From positions 2,046,001 through 2,110,000 of the forward strand of contig JADKHR010000001.1 in assembly GCA_016721625.1 (NCBI GenBank): a stretch of DNA of 64,000 nt, given 5' to 3'. The notes under the pieces are model-generated. The model saw nothing but the letters and a program-made list of their open reading frames with translations, was not told the origin of the DNA and did no database searches. The DNA comes from Elusimicrobiota bacterium. Its GTDB lineage: Bacteria; Elusimicrobiota; Elusimicrobia; FEN-1173. Made by a program: the position numbers and the translations under genes. Shown one piece after another: positions 43,708 to 51,242 of this stretch (positions are counted from its first letter, which is position 1; every line of letters begins with the position of its first letter).

Positions 43708-44543
43708 AAATTCTGCGCGATCTTGGGGCCCTGCGGGCCACCGTGCGGTCGTGGCGCCGGGCGGACCGGTCCGTGGGTTTGGTCCCCACCATGGGCGCCC
43801 TGCATGAGGGGCACGCCTCCTTGATCCGCCGGGCCCATGGGGAAAACGACGTGGTGGTCGTTTCCATTTTCGTGAATCCGACCCAGTTCGGCCCCCGGGA
43901 GGATTTTACCCGTTACCCCCGCCCGTTCCATCGGGACGCCGCTCTCTGCCGGCGGGAAGGCGCGGCGGCGATCTTCGCCCCGTCGGCCGACGAACTTTAC
44001 CCCGCCGGCTTCGACACCTGGGTGACCTCGGATAAACTTTCCGCCCCCCTCTGCGGCGCCTTCCGCCCGGGCCACTTTCGGGGGGTGGCCACGGTGGTGC
44101 TCAAACTGATGAACCTGGTCCAACCCGCCCGGGCCTATTTCGGGGAAAAAGATTTTCAACAATGTCGGGTCATCCAAAAGATGGTGCGGGACCTGGACGT
44201 CCCGGTTCAGGTGGTCCCCTGTCCGACGGTTCGCGAGCCTTCGGGTCTCGCCCTCTCCAGCCGGAACGCCTTCCTCTCTCCCGGTGATCGGGCCGCGGCC
44301 CCGCTCCTGCGCCGCGCTTTACGGGTGGCCGGTCAAGTGTTAAAATCCCGACGGAATCTTTCCGAGGCACGGCGGGCGGCCCGGGACGTGGTGCGGAAAA
44401 TCCCGGGGGCCAAAATCCAGTATCTGGACATCGTCGACCCGGAAACCCTGGCGCCTCTTTCCCGCGCCGGGGGTCCCGCCCTGGTCGCCGCCGCGGTGTT
44501 CGTGGGCCCCACGCGGCTGATCGACAACGAACGAGTGATGTAA
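43704..44543 (+). CDS. panC: Pantothenate synthetase
   Basis: The 279-residue enzyme joins pantoate and beta-alanine with ATP. Seen are VGLVPTMGALHEGHASLI with the HxGH signature, VSIFVNPTQFGPREDF, FRPGHFRGVATVVLKLMNL, the ARAYFGEKDFQQCRVIQKM helix, VREPSGLALSSRNAFLSP with the KMSKS-like loop, and IQYLDIVDP. It completes a panB-hydrolase-panC set. The next 75 bases contain a small open frame that overlaps cdaA. Confidence 0.95.
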   Translation: MKILRDLGALRATVRSWRRADRSVGLVPTMGALHEGHASLIRRAHGENDVVVVSIFVNPTQFGPREDFTRYPRPFHRDAALCRREGAAAIFAPSADELYPAGFDTWVTSDKLSAPLCGAFRPGHFRGVATVVLKLMNLVQPARAYFGEKDFQQCRVIQKMVRDLDVPVQVVPCPTVREPSGLALSSRNAFLSPGDRAAAPLLRRALRVAGQVLKSRRNLSEARRAARDVVRKIPGAKIQYLDIVDPETLAPLSRAGGPALVAAAVFVGPTRLIDNERVM

Positions 44544-44547
44544 GAAA

Positions 44548-44622
44548 ATGTCCGAGGAGGCCCGCCGTCCGTCCGGGGGATCGTTTCCCTGTTTCGTCTG
44601 TCGGCATTTCACTTTCCTATGA
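44548..44622 (+). CDS. Possible 24-residue peptide with a CxxCxHF motif
   Basis: A small open frame from ATG 44548 ends in a TGA that overlaps the cdaA start (ATGA). The peptide contains CFVCRHFTF, which looks like the start of a small Cys-rich family (CxxCxHFxxTW) whose members are normally about 70 residues. If real it is a remnant or a coupling leader: cdaA has no ribosome site of its own just upstream. The initiation signal of the small frame is also weak, so it may be chance. Confidence 0.25.
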   Translation: MSEEARRPSGGSFPCFVCRHFTFL

Positions 44623-45428
44623 TGCCTCTCCTCTCCCGTTTATGGCAGGGCTCCTTTGTCCACCTGGTGGACATCGCGCTCGTCGCCTTCCTTATTTACC
44701 GCGTCCTGCTCCTCATTCAAGGAACGCGGGCCGTTCAGGTGCTTCGGGGTCTCGTGATCCTCGCTCTGGGGACGTTTCTGGTGGAGCACGTGCTTGGACT
44801 TCCGACGCTCGGGTGGTTGCTCCGAACCTTCTGGATGGCGTGGGCCGTGGTGCTGGCGGTGGTCTTTCAGCCGGAACTGCGCGCGCTCCTCGCGCAACTG
44901 GGAAGCCGGCGGCTCGGCCGGGTGCTCATCCCCCAGGAACTCCGTTTTATCGATGAGATCATCGACGCCTTGCGGGAAGGCGCGGCCGGCCGCGTGGGAA
45001 TGCTGATCGTTTTGGAGCAGGAAACGGGCCTCCGCAATTTCATCAGCACCGGAACGATCATCAACGGCGAGGTCACCCGCGATCTGTTGTTGACGATTTT
45101 TTATCCCCACACGCTTTTGCACGACGGCGCGGCGATTTTGCGGGAGGACCGCCTGGTGTCGGCGGGATGCGTTTTGCCCCTGTCCAACGATCCGGAGTTG
45201 GCGAGAATCATGGGCACCCGCCACCGGGCGGCCTTGGGGGTGAGCGAAATTTCCGACGCCATCGTTCTGGTCTTAAGCGAAGAAACGGGGACGGTGTCCA
45301 TGGTGCGGAACGGGAAGATTGAGCGGGACCTGAAACTCGAGGATCTGGCGGAACGCCTGCGGGACTTCTATCGGTCCCTGGGGGAGAAGGGTCTCCTCCG
45401 TCGGCGGTCCCGGGAGCCGGACCTATGA
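44619..45428 (+). CDS. cdaA: Diadenylate cyclase CdaA (c-di-AMP synthase)
   Basis: The 269-residue membrane protein makes the second messenger c-di-AMP from two ATP. Three N-terminal helices (about 13-34, 41-60, 66-85) are followed by a DAC domain with the DGA motif in LLHDGAAIL (169-171) and RHR in GTRHRAALGVSE (201-203). CdaA in many bacteria is followed by cdaR (ybbR) and glmM and regulates cell-wall and osmotic balance. The same order is kept here, with a very short cdaR-like gene and a repeat before glmM. The start codon may be ATG 44619 or 44622. Confidence 0.94.
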   Translation: MMPLLSRLWQGSFVHLVDIALVAFLIYRVLLLIQGTRAVQVLRGLVILALGTFLVEHVLGLPTLGWLLRTFWMAWAVVLAVVFQPELRALLAQLGSRRLGRVLIPQELRFIDEIIDALREGAAGRVGMLIVLEQETGLRNFISTGTIINGEVTRDLLLTIFYPHTLLHDGAAILREDRLVSAGCVLPLSNDPELARIMGTRHRAALGVSEISDAIVLVLSEETGTVSMVRNGKIERDLKLEDLAERLRDFYRSLGEKGLLRRRSREPDL

Positions 45429-45562
45429 TTCGTTGGAAACGGAACTGGGAACTGAAGCTGATGGCCGTCCTTCTTTCTCTTTTTCTGTGGCTGGCCTTGC
45501 GCCTAAGCCCGAGCGTTCCGCCGCCGGCCCCGTGGCCCGCCGGCGCGGAGGAGCCTCGCTGA
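45425..45562 (+). CDS. Very short CdaR/YbbR-like membrane anchor
   Basis: A 45-codon gene opens with ATGA overlap to cdaA. The peptide reads MIRWKRNWELKLMAVLLSLF then a hydrophobic stretch LWLALRLSPSV and a Pro-rich end. NWxLKLxAVLxSLFLW is how CdaR/YbbR proteins begin, just before a single membrane helix; the YbbR repeats that normally follow (200-400 residues) are missing. Position between cdaA and glmM is exactly where cdaR stands in other genomes. It is either a truncated gene that kept only the CdaA-contacting membrane helix, or a natural mini-CdaR. The overlap and intact frame favour translation. Confidence 0.6.
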   Translation: MIRWKRNWELKLMAVLLSLFLWLALRLSPSVPPPAPWPAGAEEPR

Positions 45563-45592
45563 GAAAGGAATGAGTCGTTTCAGCCGTAGGAT

Positions 45593-45628
45593 CCCTCCCC
45601 TGGATAAGGGGAGGGCGAGGGAGGGGTG
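45593..45628 (+). repeat. GC-rich palindromic repeat, copy 3 (before glmM)
   Basis: Stem CCCTCCCCT (45593-45601) / AGGGGAGGG (45607-45615), loop GGATA, tail CGAGGGAGGGGTGG. It is the most diverged of the three copies. It lies in the 172-base gap between the cdaR-like stub and glmM. Confidence 0.8.
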
Positions 45629-45734
45629 GCTTTCAAACCTGGAGGTCCCCGTGTGCGGCCGAACCGAATAAGCAACGATCGCGCCAGGAGGAGGACATCG
45701 ATGAGATCCAAGGGAACGCGAGGAACGAAATAAC

Positions 45735-47075
45735 GTGCGAAAACTTTTCGGAACGGACGGCGTGCGCGGGGTGGCGGGCCGATGGCCGTTGACCCCGGCG
45801 TTTGTCCGTCGTCTCGGCTGGGCGACGGGGACTGTCCTGGCGGAACGGGAGCCGCGACGTCCGCGGGCCCTTTTTGTCGTCCGCGACACCCGCGCCTCGG
45901 GGCCGGTTTTGGTTCGCGCTTTGGCGGAAGGTTTGGGCGCGGCGGGTTTTCGTGTTTTGGACGGCGGCGTTTTGCCGACCCCCGCCGTCGCCGCCCTCTT
46001 GCCCACCTTGCCCGCGGCCGCGGGCGCGGTTCTTTCGGCCTCACACAATCCCGCGGCGCACAACGGCGTCAAGCTCTTCGGCCCCGGCGGTTTGAAACTG
46101 GACGACCGGTGGGAAGAGGCCATCGAACAGCGGGCGCTCTCCAACGATTCGATGCCCGTCCCCCGGGCGCGCGTGAAACCGTGTCCGGGCGCGCGGGAAA
46201 GCTACCTTCAGTTTCTCCTCCGGGGTTGGCCCGCCGGAGCGTCCCTGCGCGGCGTTCCGATCGTGCTCGATTGCGCCCACGGCGCCACCAGCGACGTGGC
46301 TCCTCGGCTCTTCCGCCGATTGGGCGCTCGGGTCACGGTCCTTTCGGCGTCGCCCACGGGGCGGAACATCAACCTTCATTGCGGCGCCCTTCACCCCGAG
46401 GCGCTCGCCCGCGCCGTTCGCCGCACGGGCGCCCGGCTGGGCGTGGCGTTCGATGGGGACGGCGACCGCGCGATCTTCGTGGACGAGGCGGGTCATCCCC
46501 GGGACGGGGACGCGGTCCTCTTGGCCGCCGCACGACAGTGGCGGGCCCGGGGACGGTTGAGGGATGGAACCGTGGTCGTCACGGTCATGAGCAACCTGGG
46601 TCTTCTGCGCGCCTTGGAGGCGCTGGGCCTCCGGACGGAAGTCACGGCCGTGGGAGACCGGTATGTGTGGCAGGGTATGCGGAAAACCGGCGCGCGGCTG
46701 GGCGGGGAACCGTCGGGGCACGTGATCTTTCGGGATTTCCTCCCGACGGGGGACGGTATTTTAACCGCTCTTCAAGTGGCGGCGCTCTTGGTGGAGACGG
46801 GACGGAATTTTTCCGCTCTGACGTCCTTGGCTGTCCATTATCCCCAGGTGCTGGTGAACGTTCCCGTGCGGGAAAGGCGCCCGTTGGAGGCGATCCCAGG
46901 TTTCGCCCGAACGCTGGCCCAGGTGAACGCCGCCCTGGGCGACACCGGCCGAACCCTGGTTCGCTATTCCGGAACCGAACCCCTGCTCCGCATCATGATC
47001 GAAGGCCCCGACCGCGCCGTCATCCAGTCCCATGCCGACGAGCTGGCCCGTCTGGTCCGCGCCGCGTCCGTTTAG
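45735..47075 (+). CDS. glmM: Phosphoglucosamine mutase
   Basis: The 446-residue enzyme converts glucosamine-6-phosphate to glucosamine-1-phosphate for UDP-GlcNAc. FGTDGVRGVAG opens the protein, the phosphoserine loop is SASHNP (Ser103), the Mg site is FDGDGDR (Asp240, 242, 244), and EPSGHVIF plus the C-terminal VRYSGTEPLLRIMIEG bind substrate. GTG 45735 is the start. It works directly after GlmS, encoded at 49323. Its last 4 bases overlap, tail to tail, the end of a minus-strand glycosyltransferase gene, so there is no room for a separate terminator. Confidence 0.94.
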   Translation: MRKLFGTDGVRGVAGRWPLTPAFVRRLGWATGTVLAEREPRRPRALFVVRDTRASGPVLVRALAEGLGAAGFRVLDGGVLPTPAVAALLPTLPAAAGAVLSASHNPAAHNGVKLFGPGGLKLDDRWEEAIEQRALSNDSMPVPRARVKPCPGARESYLQFLLRGWPAGASLRGVPIVLDCAHGATSDVAPRLFRRLGARVTVLSASPTGRNINLHCGALHPEALARAVRRTGARLGVAFDGDGDRAIFVDEAGHPRDGDAVLLAAARQWRARGRLRDGTVVVTVMSNLGLLRALEALGLRTEVTAVGDRYVWQGMRKTGARLGGEPSGHVIFRDFLPTGDGILTALQVAALLVETGRNFSALTSLAVHYPQVLVNVPVRERRPLEAIPGFARTLAQVNAALGDTGRTLVRYSGTEPLLRIMIEGPDRAVIQSHADELARLVRAASV

Positions 47076-48523
47076 TTCCCGACTCCCCGCACCCGTTCAT
47101 AGAGCGCGATCTCGCCGGAGGGCGTGACGGTGCGCCGCCGGAAGAAGGCGGGGTCTTTCAACCATCCTTCCGTTTCCCTCAAGGCCCGCATCGTGGGGTT
47201 CCCCTCCCGGGTGAAGCCAAGGTCCAAGCGCTTTTTCCAAAGCACGTAACGGATCCCCCGTCGGTCCAGTTCCCGGGTGAAGGCGGCGGCGTCGGTTTCA
47301 ACCGGCAGAGGCTGGAACAATCGCCCCGTGTGGAGGAGGTCCGTCCCGTAAAAGGCGCCGGCAAATCGGTCGCCCGGACCCGTGTGGGTTTGAATCCAGG
47401 AATAGGTCGTCGCCAACTCCGTCGGCAGGTTCCCAGAGTCCGCCCTGAAAAGAAAAAGGCCCTGGCCCAAGAACGCCGTCAGAGCCGGGACCATCAAGAC
47501 CGCCGCGATGGTTTTAGGTTGGCGTTCTATCCATGGGAGGGGAACGGACTGCAGGGCCGCCGCCCAAACGAAAGGAAGAAGGGGGACCCCATACCGATCG
47601 TACCACCAGGGCCAGAGCAGGTGCATGCCCAGGCTGAAGGCGAGGAAGAGATCCGCCGCTTGCCACGGACGGCGTCGGAGCGCGGCCATGGTTCCTGCGA
47701 CCGCCGCTCCGGCCAGGGCGAGTCCGGAGGCCAGGGCCCAGTCGGTTCGGGCCCAGGGAAGCGGTAAAAGGGTCTGACCCAGGGTCTGGAGGAAGGTGCG
47801 GAGGTTGGTGAGCGCGTTGGTCCAGATCATGGCCGGGGTGGCGCCGGCGTAGAGCGTTCGCAGTTCGTTGGTTTCCTGAACCCCGCCTCCCGCTCGGCTC
47901 CACAGCCACCAGAGGGCGAAACCCCCCAGGGGAATCGCCGAGGCCCAAGCCAGATCCCGCCACCGTTTGCGAACCGCGAGAGCGATCCAGAGGGCGACCC
48001 ACAAGGGGGTGGCCGCGGGCCGGATCAGATAGGCGGCCAAAAGGCCGCCGCCCAGAAGGATCCCGGACCGGTCGAACGATAACAGCACCAAAAGCGCGGC
48101 GCAGAGGAACGGACCTTCCGGCATGACGACGCCGCTCCGGGACAGGACGAGGGGGTTGAGGGCGAACAGCAGAGTGAGCGCCAAAGCCACGGGTTCCGGC
48201 CAACGCCGGCGGAGCCACCACCAGAGAAGCGGCACGCATGCGGCGAGGAAAAGCGCGGCCGCCTGTTGGTAGGCCCAAAAGGCGTCGGGACCCACGGCCG
48301 CCACGGGGGCCAGGAGGGCGGGCCAACCCGGGGTCGTTTGGAGGATGGAGGGACGGCCCGGCAGAAACCACCAGCGGTAGTGGCCTTCGGCCACGGATTG
48401 GGCGGCCAGGACGTACAGGGCATCGTCGTGCTCCCGGCCCAAAAAGCCCTGGGGGCACGCCGCCCACACCGCGGCGGTGGCCGCCGCCACAACCGTCGGA
48501 ATAAAAACTCGGGAAATCCTCAT
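47072..48523 (-). CDS. Membrane glycosyltransferase, GT39/ArnT-like
   Basis: The 483-residue product has about ten hydrophobic helices. The first periplasmic loop starts after TM1 with LGREHDDALYVLAAQSVAEG, holding the acidic pair (Asp33-Asp34) expected of the lipid-phosphosugar-using GT-C fold, and ILQTTPGWPALLAP follows. The C-terminal ~120 residues are a soluble domain (FAGAFYGTDLLHTGRLFQPL). Such enzymes transfer sugars from polyprenyl phosphate to lipids or proteins in the periplasm. The donor and acceptor cannot be told. It is convergent with glmM and divergent from pdxJ. Confidence 0.75.
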   Translation of the reverse strand: MRISRVFIPTVVAAATAAVWAACPQGFLGREHDDALYVLAAQSVAEGHYRWWFLPGRPSILQTTPGWPALLAPVAAVGPDAFWAYQQAAALFLAACVPLLWWWLRRRWPEPVALALTLLFALNPLVLSRSGVVMPEGPFLCAALLVLLSFDRSGILLGGGLLAAYLIRPAATPLWVALWIALAVRKRWRDLAWASAIPLGGFALWWLWSRAGGGVQETNELRTLYAGATPAMIWTNALTNLRTFLQTLGQTLLPLPWARTDWALASGLALAGAAVAGTMAALRRRPWQAADLFLAFSLGMHLLWPWWYDRYGVPLLPFVWAAALQSVPLPWIERQPKTIAAVLMVPALTAFLGQGLFLFRADSGNLPTELATTYSWIQTHTGPGDRFAGAFYGTDLLHTGRLFQPLPVETDAAAFTRELDRRGIRYVLWKKRLDLGFTREGNPTMRALRETEGWLKDPAFFRRRTVTPSGEIALYERVRGVGN

Positions 48524-48591
48524 CGGCTGGCATCATAGCGAAATAGCGCGCGATATGAAATAATTGAAGCAGAATCACCTCGGCGAACCCT

Positions 48592-49317
48592 GTGCCCCTC
48601 CTCGGCGTCAACATCGACCATATCGCAACGGTCCGGCAAGCTCGCCGGGCGGAGAGGCCCGACGTGGTGGCGGCGGCGCGCGCGGCGTTGGCCGGCGGGG
48701 CCGATTCCATCACGGTGCATCTCCGGGAAGATCGACGCCACATTCAGGACATCGATGTGTCGCGGTTGGGGAAGGTGGACGGTCTTCGTTTGAATCTCGA
48801 GATGGCGGCCACCGATGAGATGATCCGCATTGCGCGGGTCATCCGCCCCTCCAGCGTCTGTCTCGTCCCGGAACGAAGACAGGAGTTGACCACCGAGGGT
48901 GGTTTGAACGTGGCGGGCCAACTGGCGCGGGTGCGCGAAGCTTGCCGAAAGATTTCCGCCAGGGGGATCGCCGTGAGCCTGTTCATCAACCCGGATCCGG
49001 AACAGGTGGCGGCGGCCAAAGACGCGGGGGCGACCTTGATCGAGCTTCACACGGGCGCCTACGCCGGGGCCTCGGGCGCGGCCCGGACCTCGGAATTGAA
49101 GAAGGTTCAGGAGGCCGGATTCTTGGCCCAGCGGCTTGGGCTCGTGGTGAACGCCGGGCATGGGTTGGATTATGAGAACGTCGGCCCCATCTCCCAGGTG
49201 GATGGCATGAACGAACTGAACATCGGTTTTTCTTTGATCGCCCGGGCCCTTTTCGTGGGGCTCGAGTCGGCCGTGCGCGAAATGAAAGTTCTTCTGACGA
49301 GCGCGGCGGGGAGGTAG
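48592..49317 (+). CDS. pdxJ: Pyridoxine 5'-phosphate synthase
   Basis: The 241-residue TIM-barrel enzyme closes the pyridine ring of vitamin B6. GVNIDHIATVRQARR opens the barrel; ADSITVHLREDRRHIQDIDV holds the catalytic Glu/His, LNLEMAAT and LVPERRQELTTEGGLNV bind phosphate, and GHGLDYENVGPI and NIGFSLIARALFVGL close it. The start is GTG 48592; no ATG lies near. This shows the DXP-dependent B6 route. glmS follows after five bases. Confidence 0.95.
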   Translation: MPLLGVNIDHIATVRQARRAERPDVVAAARAALAGGADSITVHLREDRRHIQDIDVSRLGKVDGLRLNLEMAATDEMIRIARVIRPSSVCLVPERRQELTTEGGLNVAGQLARVREACRKISARGIAVSLFINPDPEQVAAAKDAGATLIELHTGAYAGASGAARTSELKKVQEAGFLAQRLGLVVNAGHGLDYENVGPISQVDGMNELNIGFSLIARALFVGLESAVREMKVLLTSAAGR

Positions 49318-49322
49318 TCCCT

Positions 49323-51188
49323 ATGTGTGGAATTGTCGGCTACATCGGACCGGAGGAGGCGGCGGACGTTCTTTTGGACGGTTTGCGCCGCCTGGAATAC
49401 CGCGGGTACGATTCCGCGGGGATGGTGGTCTTAAACGGGTCTGCCATGGACATTCGCCGGAGCGTCGGCAAATTGGTCAACCTGGAAAAACTCCTCAAGA
49501 AATCCCCGCTCGCCGGCCACTCCGGGGTGGGACACACCCGTTGGGCCACCCACGGACGCCCGTCCGAAGAGAACGCCCATCCGCACCGGGACGTCACGGG
49601 CCGCGTGGTGGTGGTCCACAACGGCATCATCGAAAACTACATGTCCTTGAAGGCCGGCCTCCAGGCGCGGGGCGTTAAATTTGTATCCCAGACCGACACC
49701 GAGGTCGTGGCCCATCTCGTGGGAGAGGCCATCGTCCGCCGAAAACGATCGTCCACCGCCCTTTCTCCCGCGGATTTTCTCGAGGCGGTCCGCGAGGCCC
49801 TGTCGGAACTCAAAGGCACCTACGCGCTGGGCATCGTCTCGGCGGATTGCCCGGACGTCGTGATCGGCGCGCGCCGGGAATGCCCCCTCCTGGTGGGGGT
49901 GGGGGAAAAAGAGTTCTTCCTCGCCTCCGACGCTCCCGCGATCCTTTCCCGCACCCGGAACGCCATCTTCCTCCAGGACGGCGACCTGGCCCTCCTGACC
50001 CGGGAGGGCGTCCAACTCTTCAGCATCGACACCGGCCGCCCCGTGGAACGGCCCACCACCCATCTCCCCTGGGACGCGCTCCAGGCGGAGAAATCGGGCT
50101 ACCGCCATTTCATGCTGAAGGAAATCCACGAGCAATCCCGCGCCCTGGAAGACACCCTTCGGGGCCGCTTGAATTTGGACGAAGTCAAGGTCCACTTGGA
50201 CACCCTCAAATTGTCCGAAGACCAAATCCGCGGTTTCCGGAAAATGACGATCGTGGCTTGCGGGACGTCCTACCACGCGGGACTCCTGGCGCGATACCTG
50301 TTCGAGAAATGGGTCCAGGCTCCCTGCGATGTGGAAATTGCCTCGGAATACCGTTACCGAGACCCGCTGGTGGGTCCCGGAGACCTGTTGGTCGCCATTT
50401 CCCAATCCGGCGAAACCGCGGACACGATTGCCGCCGTGCGCCACGCCAAGGAGAAGGGGGCGAGCACCCTGGCCATTTGCAACGCCGTGGGCTCCACCCT
50501 CTACCGGGAATGCCAGGGCAAGATCCTCACCCACTGCGGTCCCGAAATCGGGGTGGCGTCCACGAAAGCGTTTACGGCGCAACTGGCCGTGCTTTATGTT
50601 TTAGCGCTTTACGGCGCGTTGATCCGCGGGTCTCTCCCTCGCGTGGACGTGGAAAAGATCATGCAGAACCTGCTTCATCTCCCGCATTGGGTGGGGGAAG
50701 CCGTCAAAACCGAACCGGTCGTGAAAGCCCTGGCCAAGAAATTTTTCCACGCCCGAAATTTCCTCTACCTGGGCCGAAACCTCAATTATCCCATTGCCAT
50801 GGAAGGGGCCTTGAAACTTAAGGAAATTTCTTACATCCACGCCGAAGGGTATCCTTCGGGAGAACTGAAGCACGGCCCCATCGCTTTGATCGACGAGGAC
50901 ATGCCCGTCGTGGCCATCGCCACCCAGGGCCGGGTCTACGACAAAGTCATGACGAATCTGGAAGAAGTCGCCGCCCGGGGCGGGCGCATCATCGCCTTGG
51001 CCACCGAGGGCGACGCCCGCGTGGCCGCCCTGACCTCGGACATCGTTTGGCTTCCGGACATCCCCGAGTCCATGTCGCCGGCCGTCAACGTGGTGCCGCT
51101 TCAGTTGCTGGCCTACCACATCGCCGTGCTCCGCGGTTGCGACGTGGACCAACCCCGGAACCTGGCCAAATCCGTCACCGTCGAATGA
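49323..51188 (+). CDS. glmS: Glutamine-fructose-6-phosphate aminotransferase
   Basis: The 621-residue enzyme makes glucosamine-6-phosphate, first step to UDP-GlcNAc. The class II glutaminase half begins MCGIVGYIG with catalytic Cys2 after Met removal, then GHTRWATHGRPSEENAHPH and HNGIIENY. Two SIS isomerase domains follow (VACGTSYHAGLLARYLFE, ISQSGETADTIAA; LGRNLNYPIAMEGALKLKE, EGYPSGELKHGPIALID), ending PRNLAKSVTVE. No GlmS ribozyme-like leader is visible in the short gap to pdxJ. An intrinsic terminator overlaps the stop codon. Confidence 0.97.
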   Translation: MCGIVGYIGPEEAADVLLDGLRRLEYRGYDSAGMVVLNGSAMDIRRSVGKLVNLEKLLKKSPLAGHSGVGHTRWATHGRPSEENAHPHRDVTGRVVVVHNGIIENYMSLKAGLQARGVKFVSQTDTEVVAHLVGEAIVRRKRSSTALSPADFLEAVREALSELKGTYALGIVSADCPDVVIGARRECPLLVGVGEKEFFLASDAPAILSRTRNAIFLQDGDLALLTREGVQLFSIDTGRPVERPTTHLPWDALQAEKSGYRHFMLKEIHEQSRALEDTLRGRLNLDEVKVHLDTLKLSEDQIRGFRKMTIVACGTSYHAGLLARYLFEKWVQAPCDVEIASEYRYRDPLVGPGDLLVAISQSGETADTIAAVRHAKEKGASTLAICNAVGSTLYRECQGKILTHCGPEIGVASTKAFTAQLAVLYVLALYGALIRGSLPRVDVEKIMQNLLHLPHWVGEAVKTEPVVKALAKKFFHARNFLYLGRNLNYPIAMEGALKLKEISYIHAEGYPSGELKHGPIALIDEDMPVVAIATQGRVYDKVMTNLEEVAARGGRIIALATEGDARVAALTSDIVWLPDIPESMSPAVNVVPLQLLAYHIAVLRGCDVDQPRNLAKSVTVE

Positions 51189-51207
51189 GCCCGTCGGCTC
51201 ATTTTTT
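51185..51207 (+). terminator. Intrinsic terminator overlapping the glmS stop codon
   Basis: ATGAGCC (51185-51191), loop CGTC and GGCTCAT (51196-51202) form a perfect 7-bp stem followed by six Ts (51202-51207). The glmS TGA (51186-51188) is part of the left arm. It separates pdxJ-glmS from the glycine-cleavage operon. Confidence 0.85.
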
Positions 51208-51242
51208 GAAACCCTTCACTTTTCTTTCCAAGGACCGTTTTC

